From contig NZ_JGZK01000006.1 in assembly GCF_000741695.1 (NCBI RefSeq), positions 62,001 through 126,000 on the forward strand: DNA of 64,000 nt, in the 5' to 3' direction. This DNA is from Bifidobacterium reuteri DSM 23975. GTDB lineage: Bacteria > Actinomycetota > Actinomycetes > Actinomycetales > Bifidobacteriaceae. Positions 56,805 to 64,000 of this stretch are shown here, one piece after another. Each line of letters starts with the position of its first letter. The first letter of the stretch is position 1. Both the position numbers and the translations under genes were made by a program. The notes below the pieces were generated by a model, which worked only from the letters and a program-made list of their open reading frames with translations, was not told where the DNA came from and made no database searches.

Positions 56805-57599
56805 ATGGGATTCTCATTGTTCAAGTCCAAGGAACTGCCGCGTCCGCAATCATTGACGTTTCGTCTTGAAGGCGCAGCTCATACGTACGATGACGGGCAG
56901 CTGGGGCTTGGTCCTACCACGCTGACCATCAGCGAGCGGCGCGTGGCGGTCATCGGTCTCAATGGCGCCGGCAAATCCACGTTGCTGGGATTGCTCGATG
57001 GGTCATTGAAGGCGACGGCCGGTGCCGTCGTGATCGAGGGTGGCGAGGAGCGGCTTGATCCGACGTCGAAGAAAGACGACAAACGCATCAACGATCTGGT
57101 CGGCATCGTTCGCCGCGAGGAGATCCCGAACAGCTTCTACCGTGCGAAGAACATCGCCGAAGCGGTATCGGAGGCTTTGAAGAAGCACAAGATCCCCGAA
57201 GGGGAGCGGCAGGCGCGCATCGGCAATCTGTTCGCCCATTTCGATCTGGCGCAGGTCTCGCGGGCGAAGGCCAGCGAGCTCGATTCCCTGAAGCGCCATC
57301 TGCTGGCCATAGCCGCCGCATTGAGCTTCGAGCCCAGTGCCATCGTGGCGGACGAGCCCAGCAAAGGGCTGGATGAAGTCGGCACCGCGCATGTGGCCAA
57401 GGCGCTGTTCAGCTATGACAAGCAGGTGGTGTTCGCCACACATGACACCGATATGATTCGCCGGCCCGAATACGCGATCGACCGCGTACTCGTCGTGGAC
57501 GATCACAGTATTGTGTTCGACGGCACGCCGAACGATGCGGTGGCCTTCTATGAGCATCTGATTCGGGGCAAGTACGAGGCCGCCAAACAGCAGGAGTAG
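56805..57599 (+). CDS. Stand-alone ABC ATPase with a degenerate signature motif
   Basis: A 264-residue single ATPase domain resembling EcfA/BioM proteins. Walker A GLNGAGKST (51-59), Walker B AIVADEPSKGLD (179-190) and H-loop FATHDTDMI are intact. The signature is SELDSLKRHL (about 157-166) instead of LSGGQ, and the Q-loop position reads VGIVRREEIPN with no Gln. No permease lies next to it: the following gene is a convergent membrane protein. TACAAT lies 7 nt before the ATG and there is no ribosome-binding site. It may couple to a distant partner or be non-transport. Confidence 0.75.
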   Translation: MGFSLFKSKELPRPQSLTFRLEGAAHTYDDGQLGLGPTTLTISERRVAVIGLNGAGKSTLLGLLDGSLKATAGAVVIEGGEERLDPTSKKDDKRINDLVGIVRREEIPNSFYRAKNIAEAVSEALKKHKIPEGERQARIGNLFAHFDLAQVSRAKASELDSLKRHLLAIAAALSFEPSAIVADEPSKGLDEVGTAHVAKALFSYDKQVVFATHDTDMIRRPEYAIDRVLVVDDHSIVFDGTPNDAVAFYEHLIRGKYEAAKQQE

Positions 57600-57634
57600 G
57601 CGTCCGGTGTGCCGGCTGGCCGCAGGGCAATGGG

Positions 57635-59911
57635 TCACAGCAGGGAGAACCATGAGGCCACGTCGTGCCACACCGTCGGATTGTTGTTGATCAGCGCATC
57701 ATCGCGTGCCAGTACGAAACAGCTGAGCACTGCGATGGACAGCGTGAACAGTGTCAACAGCAATACAGTCCAGCGCATCAGCCAACGCCAAGGCGTCACA
57801 TGGGCGATGCCGTCGCCCGAAGCGGCGTCGTTCGCCCCCGCCAAGGAGTGGCTGGGCTCCCTGCCATTGACCAGCCATAACGTCGCAGGTATCGAGGCCA
57901 ACGCGAACAGCCAGCCGAAATCGGCGCTGTAACGCCAACCAAGACCGCCGACATAGGCGTCGAACACGATAAGTCCGCAAGCCAGCATCGGGCAGCCGAT
58001 GAGCCAGGGCCGCAGACCATGCATCTCGAGATTGTTCATATATGGCAGCAATACGGCGAGCAGCATCACAGGCGTGGCGGTGAACAACGCGCCGACCATC
58101 ACCTCGTAGTATCCCCACACGGGCATGGGAGCGGGGGAGATGGCAAGCCAGGGGAACTGCGGAACGAATCGCAAGGGCAGGAACAGGTAATACCATATGG
58201 ACGATGGCATGTCCGCCATGGGCGTGGTGTACCGCGTCATATCGGACACGGTGAACTGATACGCGTTGCCGAAGTTGAACAATGAGCCGAACCTCGCATG
58301 GTTCCACGCCATAAGAGGGGCCACGACCGCAATGGCGGGAACCAGCATGGCAAGGGGAGCGCGCAACGCCTTGGCCACACTGATGCGATGGTGCCGCAGC
58401 TCGCCGATCACGGCCCGGATCTGCGGCCAGAACAGCGGGAACGCCAGTAGCGCGGCAAGGGTGAACGTCGGACGGCAGCCGAAGTTCGCGGCAATGCACA
58501 AGGCTCCGGCAGCCAGTCGCGGCAACGACAGCGGCGCCGTGTCACCGGCACGCCAGCGGTCGACGGACAGCACCGGCCGTGCGGAAGTCTCGGCACCGAG
58601 CCAGAACCATAGTCCGAGCGATGTCAATGCCAGTGATGCGGCGAACGGCACCTGATAGAAATTCGTGCGGTACACCAGATATCCCGTCTGTGCTCCCAGC
58701 AGACCGGAGACCGTGGTCAGTGATGCCGCAGCCAGAGAGGTTCGCGGCATCACACGGTGAATCGTGCGGATCATCAGCATCGAGAAGAAGATGATGAACA
58801 GCAGCATCAGGAACTGTTCGGCGGCTCCGGTGGACAGCATTCGCCCGGTAATGAGGCGATACGGGGCGAACAGCACTGCAGCCGGAACCACACCGAAGTA
58901 GGAATACCAGTGTCCGTCATGGAACGCATAATCCCAGTAGATCGGGCTGACTCCGTCGCTCAGCAGTTTGAGACGGGTCGGCACATCATACGGCTGCTCG
59001 GCCTGCGCAAGTTCGCTGGGCACGTCTAGATCCAGCCATGGACGGCCGGCAATCAGGGAATCCGCCACATGCGCGTACTGGTCATAATCGTAGGTGTATC
59101 CGCCTGCGGTATGGAACACCATTGGCGAAGCGTAGATGATCTGCGCAATGATCGACCAGCCTAGAGCGATCGCCGGAATAGCCATCACCGCTGCGAATGC
59201 CAGACGCTGTCGAACACTGGCGGGATTCAGTTCGATGCGCCACAGCCTCGACCCCGGCCTCCACAGCGCCACCAGAGCCGACAGCAGTGCCATCACTCCG
59301 ACACGTATCCAGTTGAAGGCAAACGGCACTTTCACGTTCGCACGCGCATCGCTCACCGGTATCACGGCGCCGCGCTCCTCTTGGATCCAGACACGGACCA
59401 GGCCCGCGCCGACTGCCTTGACATAATGGCTGCGTGTGGAGCTCGGGCTGATCGACTGCATGCGTCCGGTCGTATCACCGATATCCACGCGAACATGCAC
59501 GGTGGAGGAGGGCATGGCGAGTTCCGTATCCCCCTGGGAATGGGATTGCCTGAGGGTCTTGTCCCGTACGGAGCTGATGGTGGCCGCATCGACCGTATCG
59601 ATGCGGAGGAAATCCGACGTGCCGTCCGCAGTCAATTCCAGATAGGCGTTGGTGGGATCGGTCACAGTCAGCATGCCGTCGCTGCTTCGGGTCAAGCCGC
59701 TGCCGAGCGCGTTATGCACGGCGTTGGTGTCGGTGCTTGCGCCAAGCGTGCGCCAGAACGGCATATTGAACACTATGCACTCCAAGGCGAGCATCACCAT
59801 GGCCACCGCCATGATGGGAAGCAGGATGCGGCGAAGCCTTGACGCGATATGCGACGGCTGCGAATGGTGCGTCGTGGGGCTGGCTGCTGAGGAAAGGTCC
59901 ATGGAATGCAC
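57635..59911 (-). CDS. Large polytopic membrane protein, GT-C glycosyltransferase-like
   Basis: A 758-residue membrane protein. A first helix at about residues 25-48 is followed by an extracytoplasmic beta-rich domain (about 50-195) and then about ten or more helices. A long loop with FHDGHWYSYFGVVPA and the helix pattern suggest a GT-C-type transferase of the PMT/ArnT-like class, but I see no unambiguous catalytic acid pair, so this is tentative. The start taken is GTG 59911 because TAGAAT lies 6 nt upstream; ATG 59902 is the alternative. It is divergent from the large TPR gene. Confidence 0.65.
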   Translation of the reverse strand: MHSMDLSSAASPTTHHSQPSHIASRLRRILLPIMAVAMVMLALECIVFNMPFWRTLGASTDTNAVHNALGSGLTRSSDGMLTVTDPTNAYLELTADGTSDFLRIDTVDAATISSVRDKTLRQSHSQGDTELAMPSSTVHVRVDIGDTTGRMQSISPSSTRSHYVKAVGAGLVRVWIQEERGAVIPVSDARANVKVPFAFNWIRVGVMALLSALVALWRPGSRLWRIELNPASVRQRLAFAAVMAIPAIALGWSIIAQIIYASPMVFHTAGGYTYDYDQYAHVADSLIAGRPWLDLDVPSELAQAEQPYDVPTRLKLLSDGVSPIYWDYAFHDGHWYSYFGVVPAAVLFAPYRLITGRMLSTGAAEQFLMLLFIIFFSMLMIRTIHRVMPRTSLAAASLTTVSGLLGAQTGYLVYRTNFYQVPFAASLALTSLGLWFWLGAETSARPVLSVDRWRAGDTAPLSLPRLAAGALCIAANFGCRPTFTLAALLAFPLFWPQIRAVIGELRHHRISVAKALRAPLAMLVPAIAVVAPLMAWNHARFGSLFNFGNAYQFTVSDMTRYTTPMADMPSSIWYYLFLPLRFVPQFPWLAISPAPMPVWGYYEVMVGALFTATPVMLLAVLLPYMNNLEMHGLRPWLIGCPMLACGLIVFDAYVGGLGWRYSADFGWLFALASIPATLWLVNGREPSHSLAGANDAASGDGIAHVTPWRWLMRWTVLLLTLFTLSIAVLSCFVLARDDALINNNPTVWHDVASWFSLL

Positions 59912-59961
59912 GCCATTATTCTATAAGCTTTATGTCGGGCAAACAGGAGAGAATGAGAATC

Positions 59962-62900
59962 ATGCCAAATCGTATGTCGAATCACAGGAACCAGTCGCGC
60001 AAGTCCCTGCTGGGGGAAATCATGGATTCGATGAATGCGTTCGCCGCCGATTTGGGCCTGGCAAAGCCGAAGAAGGCCGGAACGAATCCATTCGGTGACG
60101 CACTGCGGGAAAACAGCGAGCGTGAAGGCAGCGTCATCGATGAGCTGATTCGCCATGCGGTCACGATTTCCCCGGTGGTCAAGCGCCACACGTTCCCTGC
60201 CTTGGAGAATGTGCCGGAACATCTGGTGCTGGGATGGGCGCAGCTGCCTTCCACGCGAGGACGGGGCTTCTCACTGGGTATTTTCCCCGACCGTGATCAT
60301 TTCGCCCAGGTGGCGTTCGCCGATACGCACGGCCGTGTATTCGTGGGTTCCGACCCCGACATGGATGTGCAGGACATGCAACCGCGGTTCATGTTCGGCA
60401 AGGAGAAGAACGTCACGCTGCCGGACGGGGAACGTCTGGGCTTGGATGAGAACGCGCAACGCGGAGCGATGGACGGTATGCGCGCGCTCGAGCGGGCGCT
60501 GCGCCGCAGGAACGGGAAACCGGTGAAGGCCGTGGCGGGCGGCGTCATAGGCAGGGACGATACCGGACGCATGACCTGGCTGGCATCCTGGCTGAAAACC
60601 GATAATCGGTACACGCTGGAACAGATGCGAGCCAATCTGCCGTCTGAGATGCGTCATGATCTCGAATACCGCGATGCGGTGGCCATCGCGTTCTTCGCCG
60701 CATATATGCTGCCGCAGATCAACGGACTGCTGATTGGCTTCGGATCCGGCAACATCTTCCGCCGTCTGAACCGTGAGGCGCCGATTGGCGCCATCCGGCG
60801 CTCCGTGCGTGATACGCTGGCTGCGCGCGCCCACGGCATGAGAGCCTCCGGATTGGAGGATCACTTCGCCGATCTGATGCGCGAGGCCGGAGCATTGGAC
60901 AAGCTTGAGGGGCTTGAAGCCGTGCATGGCGCCGAAGCCTTGCACCTGTATACGTCCAGCTATTCGAACAGTTACTTCTTCACCTGGGACAAGTCTCTCG
61001 CATTCGCACAGGCATTGAAGGCGTTGAAGATCGAAGGCAATCTGAATCGTTTCGCCGCCGTCAGTGCATGGTTGGAGCGCAATTCCTCGCTAGGGCGCAC
61101 ACTCACCGAGGATACGGTGACCCGAGCGGAGGCGGCGCAGATCGATATGAAGCTCATCGAGAATTCAGCGATCATGGCTCTCGATCCGTTCGAAGGCACC
61201 GACGAACGTCAAGCCGTGCTCAAGCTGGTGGATATCGCCGGCCACACCGCCCGGAGAATCCGCGAGCAATTCCCCGATCCCAGAATCGCCTCGGATGGTC
61301 GACAGGACGCACATGGGTATGCCGGCAAGCCCAGCGAATGGGTGTATCGCCAGGCAATGGCCACGCTGCTGCGTCGGCTGCGCCTGCCCTACCGCTTTGA
61401 TGTGGAATTCCGCTCATGTCTGGAATCAGGCGAGGTGGCCATCGGCTTTACCACGGCCGGCACGTCGATGATGCCCAACAGCCGTTATGACGAGATCAGC
61501 CATGCCTGGCGCACCTTGTCCAGTACCGAGCGCGCCGCGATGAGCGTGGCCTACAATCTGCGCGTCGGCCTGATGATGGCGGCACTGAGCTTTGGCGTCA
61601 GCCCGGCGGTCAAACAGGTGTCGTTGCACATCGACTCCATCGGATTGGAAGAGGCCATCACCGAGCAGGACAGCGCCATCGAACAGATGATGAGCGAGGC
61701 GTTGCGCGCATTCGAGCATCTGCGCAGCGGTGACCTGGGTCGTTCCGGTTCCAAGGCGGACCCCAAAGACGGTGATTTCCACGGTGACCCGACGCGACCC
61801 ATCGCCCATGAGGAGTCCTTCGGACATGATGCGCATGAGGGCGATGCCGCTGATGGTCAGGACGAGGGACAGCACCAGTCCGATGGACAATCCATCGACT
61901 CCCAGTTCGAGGACCTGATGCGGGGTGTCGAGATCGACGATATGTCCTTCGGCTTGGGGGCCGACGATGGCGGGAATGCCGATGACGACGCCGATATGGC
62001 CGATGACCCGATGAACGTCCTGCGCAGGAATCCCACCGTGCGCAACATGGTCACCGTCACATTGAGCCGCGACGCGTTCCTGCGGCGTCTCCACACGGAT
62101 GGTCTCGACCATCCGCAGGACACCTATCGCATGTTCGGCGCTGTGATGGACGTGGATGGCGAAGGCGGTCTGAAGCCCATCAATGCGGACTTTGACCTTG
62201 CCGACAGGCGTTTTTCGCCGCGCGGCTCCCAAGAGGAGCCCGAACTAACCGAACGGGTTTTCGACCCCGCTGTGGCCCAGGTGCTTGGCGCGGCCAGCAG
62301 CGATGGTCTGGCGATCCAACGTGTGGACATGCTGCAGCGCGCGGTGAACGAATTCCATGCGTTGGCTCAGAACCGGGAACTGGATTCCGTCGGCAAGGCG
62401 CAGCGTGCCGTGGGTCTCATCGAGAGCATATGCGATCCGGAACTGACCGGACGGTCCTCCGAGGTGACCAGCGCGCTGATCGACGGACGAGACACCCCGG
62501 ATCTGACGTTCACGCTCGCCGATGAACTCGACAAGGCGCGTCTTCACGCCCGGGATTTGCTGTTCTCCGGTCAGGCCGATCAGGCCATTGAGACTTCGGA
62601 GGCGGCCGTGACCCGTATGGATCAGCTCTTCGCTTCCGGCGCAGGTGTGCCGCGGTATTTCAACTCCTATGCCGAACGCGTGGTGTACAACCGGCTGTTC
62701 GCCACACGGGATGAGCGAACCATGCTGATTCCGGACAACCTGTTCTATGCGCATATGGAATTGGCCGACGTGCTCAGTCAGATCAAGGGTGCCAAAGCCG
62801 CCATACCGCATCTTAACCGCATGGTCGCCTACGCTCCCGCATATCCGCTCTCCCATCTCAAGCTCGCCATACAATTGGCGCGTAGCGAGGATTGGGATTC

Positions 62901-63351
62901 TGCCCGCGCAGCCTGCCTCAATGCACTCCGCGTGGCCCTGGATCGTGATGATGCCGCGTTCGCCTACTATCGATTCGCCTATTGCGAGTGGATGCTGGAC
63001 CATTTCGAAACGGCGGCTGCGGCCTATATCCTCAGCGATCACATCGCTCCGGGCGCCATCAGCAGTCTGGAAGGCGAACTGCAGGAGCTTGTGGCACGTG
63101 CCGATTCGCAATGCATCAACGTGCCCGAATCGGTGGATGAAGCGTCCTATGTGCTCGCATCGCATGATCTGCCGGTCTGGCCGCATGTGGAAGTAGGGGA
63201 TATCGTGCGTGACGCCGCCCGTGTCTGCGTGGACGAAGGCATGTTCGTGCCGGCACGGACACTGTCCGTGGCGGTGGCCCGCATGAATGCCGGAGGCGAC
63301 GGCGACATCGACGTCATCCAGGCGCAATACCTGCGTTCCCTGACCACCTGA
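59962..63351 (+). CDS. Large unknown protein with C-terminal TPR-like helices
   Basis: A 1129-residue cytoplasmic protein. The N-terminal 580 residues are mixed and unrecognised. Residues about 600-683 are a highly acidic disordered linker (DEGQHQSDGQ, DDGGNADDDADMADD). From about 840 to 1080 it is helical with tetratricopeptide-like repeats (AIPHLNRMVAYAPAYPLSHLKLAI, then SARAACLNALRVALDRDDAAFAYYRFAYCEW). No enzymatic motif. AGGAGAG lies 10 nt upstream of the ATG at 59962; an ATG at 59953 is too close to it. It shares an upstream region with the divergent membrane protein gene, so they may be functionally linked. Confidence 0.75.
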   Translation: MPNRMSNHRNQSRKSLLGEIMDSMNAFAADLGLAKPKKAGTNPFGDALRENSEREGSVIDELIRHAVTISPVVKRHTFPALENVPEHLVLGWAQLPSTRGRGFSLGIFPDRDHFAQVAFADTHGRVFVGSDPDMDVQDMQPRFMFGKEKNVTLPDGERLGLDENAQRGAMDGMRALERALRRRNGKPVKAVAGGVIGRDDTGRMTWLASWLKTDNRYTLEQMRANLPSEMRHDLEYRDAVAIAFFAAYMLPQINGLLIGFGSGNIFRRLNREAPIGAIRRSVRDTLAARAHGMRASGLEDHFADLMREAGALDKLEGLEAVHGAEALHLYTSSYSNSYFFTWDKSLAFAQALKALKIEGNLNRFAAVSAWLERNSSLGRTLTEDTVTRAEAAQIDMKLIENSAIMALDPFEGTDERQAVLKLVDIAGHTARRIREQFPDPRIASDGRQDAHGYAGKPSEWVYRQAMATLLRRLRLPYRFDVEFRSCLESGEVAIGFTTAGTSMMPNSRYDEISHAWRTLSSTERAAMSVAYNLRVGLMMAALSFGVSPAVKQVSLHIDSIGLEEAITEQDSAIEQMMSEALRAFEHLRSGDLGRSGSKADPKDGDFHGDPTRPIAHEESFGHDAHEGDAADGQDEGQHQSDGQSIDSQFEDLMRGVEIDDMSFGLGADDGGNADDDADMADDPMNVLRRNPTVRNMVTVTLSRDAFLRRLHTDGLDHPQDTYRMFGAVMDVDGEGGLKPINADFDLADRRFSPRGSQEEPELTERVFDPAVAQVLGAASSDGLAIQRVDMLQRAVNEFHALAQNRELDSVGKAQRAVGLIESICDPELTGRSSEVTSALIDGRDTPDLTFTLADELDKARLHARDLLFSGQADQAIETSEAAVTRMDQLFASGAGVPRYFNSYAERVVYNRLFATRDERTMLIPDNLFYAHMELADVLSQIKGAKAAIPHLNRMVAYAPAYPLSHLKLAIQLARSEDWDSARAACLNALRVALDRDDAAFAYYRFAYCEWMLDHFETAAAAYILSDHIAPGAISSLEGELQELVARADSQCINVPESVDEASYVLASHDLPVWPHVEVGDIVRDAARVCVDEGMFVPARTLSVAVARMNAGGDGDIDVIQAQYLRSLTT

Positions 63352-63567
63352 CGGATCCCCCGTATCTGGATTGCGGCCCATGTCCTGCATGTTGGCCGCT
63401 GACGGGTACGGAATACGCTTCCCGACACGCTCAAGGCCGTTCGGCCAAGCCTACGGTCGGGAGGTGCCTCCCACCACCCACAAGCTCCGTATCAATTCGG
63501 ATTGCTTCGTCGGGCTTGCTTTGCGGACAATGCTGTGGTTCCTCATGCTCGGCTAGGATAGGCGGTT
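63352..63567. other. Intergenic region before ligA
   Basis: No gene was seen. Two small hairpins, GGCC-GTTC-GGCC (63435-63446) and GGGAGG-TG-CCTCCC (63459-63472), may end the upstream transcript. TAGGAT (63554-63559) lies 8 nt before the ligA start and is the likely -10. Confidence 0.5.
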
Positions 63568-64000
63568 ATGAGCACTGAACAGTTGGCATGGGATTTCGAT
63601 GATGGCGGGATCGCCGAGGTGAAGCCCGACGAGGGCGCAACGCGTTTCGCGCCTGGCTCGGAGCAGTGGATTACGGCTTTGCAGCCCACCGATGACGATG
63701 CGATGCGGCTCGACCGGCTCGATGTGAACACGTTGAGCTCCGAAGCCGCGGCGCGCCTGTGGGCGCGTGTGGCTGCATGGGTGGAAGCCGACCAGATCGC
63801 CTATTACATCGATGATGCTCCGGTCAGCTCCGATGCCGCCTATGATGCTCGCATGCGCACGCTCGAACGGCTCGAAGCGGGCTTCCCCGCGTTGGACAAT
63901 CCGCAGTCGCCCACCCATCGCGTCGGCGGAACATTCTCCAATGACTTTGCCTCCGTGCGTCATCCCAGCCGCATGATGAGCCTCGATGACGTGTTCTCCA
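63568..64000 (+). CDS. ligA: NAD-dependent DNA ligase, 3' truncated by the window edge
   Basis: Seals nicks in replication and repair using NAD. The 144 residues present cover an unusual acidic extension (residues 1-45) and then the Ia domain: ARLWARVAAWVEADQIAYYIDDAPVSSDAAYDARMRTLERLEAGFP, then the conserved NPQSPTHRVGG and HPSRMMSLDDVFS, which precede the adenylation Lys outside the window. It has no ribosome-binding site; TAGGAT is 8 nt upstream. Identification is secure despite truncation. Confidence 0.95.
   Translation, partial: MSTEQLAWDFDDGGIAEVKPDEGATRFAPGSEQWITALQPTDDDAMRLDRLDVNTLSSEAAARLWARVAAWVEADQIAYYIDDAPVSSDAAYDARMRTLERLEAGFPALDNPQSPTHRVGGTFSNDFASVRHPSRMMSLDDVFS

Overview
The window is a 64 kb piece of a high-GC Gram-positive chromosome. 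Gene content points to a Bifidobacterium, probably of the longum/breve type; I did not settle the species. The indicators are an MtrA-MtrB-LpqB signalling operon, polyphosphate glucokinase, a FruEKFG-like sugar ABC transporter, a sortase-dependent pilus operon with a giant adhesin, a DUF3516 helicase, and many genes with actinobacterial leaderless starts. Both ends are cut inside housekeeping genes: aspS at the left and ligA at the right. I saw no tRNA, rRNA, IS element, prophage or CRISPR array.

Left part (1-13.4 kb). After aspS comes a 3.4 kb block holding a divergent pair, a DUF559 nuclease-like gene and an ABC-F ATPase. The block is bracketed by two same-orientation copies of a GTGTAGGG-rich palindromic repeat, and both genes end inside it. 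A 1 kb gene-free stretch of degenerate repeats follows. Next are a YbaK-type deacylase, a regulator/membrane-protein pair with operators visible at its promoter, a four-gene glutamate-type amino-acid ABC transporter, and a secreted acid phosphatase.

Middle part (13.4-40 kb). This holds a 1276-residue secreted nucleotidase with a wall-anchor-like tail, a Ski2-like helicase, RarA, mtrA-mtrB-lpqB, and the fructose-type ABC operon, which is preceded by four 11-bp-phased direct repeats. Then come an MFS exporter, a D-2-hydroxyacid dehydrogenase, three small or structural proteins, YhbY, and an energy-coupling-factor vitamin transporter. The transporter consists of an FMN-riboswitch-controlled S component followed by one polypeptide that fuses both ATPases and the T component.

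Right part (40-64 kb). A pilus operon runs as a 2747-residue Glug-repeat surface protein, the major pilin, a class C sortase and a small anchored protein. After it come a glycosyltransferase whose 3' end looks frameshifted into a repeat, a nitroreductase-like protein, polyphosphate glucokinase, an aminotransferase, an ABC ATPase with a degenerate signature, a large GT-C-like membrane protein divergent from a large TPR protein, and the start of ligA.

Three features cut across the window. About ten genes lack a Shine-Dalgarno sequence and have a TANNNT hexamer 6-8 nt before the start codon. Several unrelated families of palindromic repeats sit in intergenic regions. Four surface proteins end in sorting-signal-like tails, two canonical (LPETG, LPSTG) and two not (PADTG, LSDTG).
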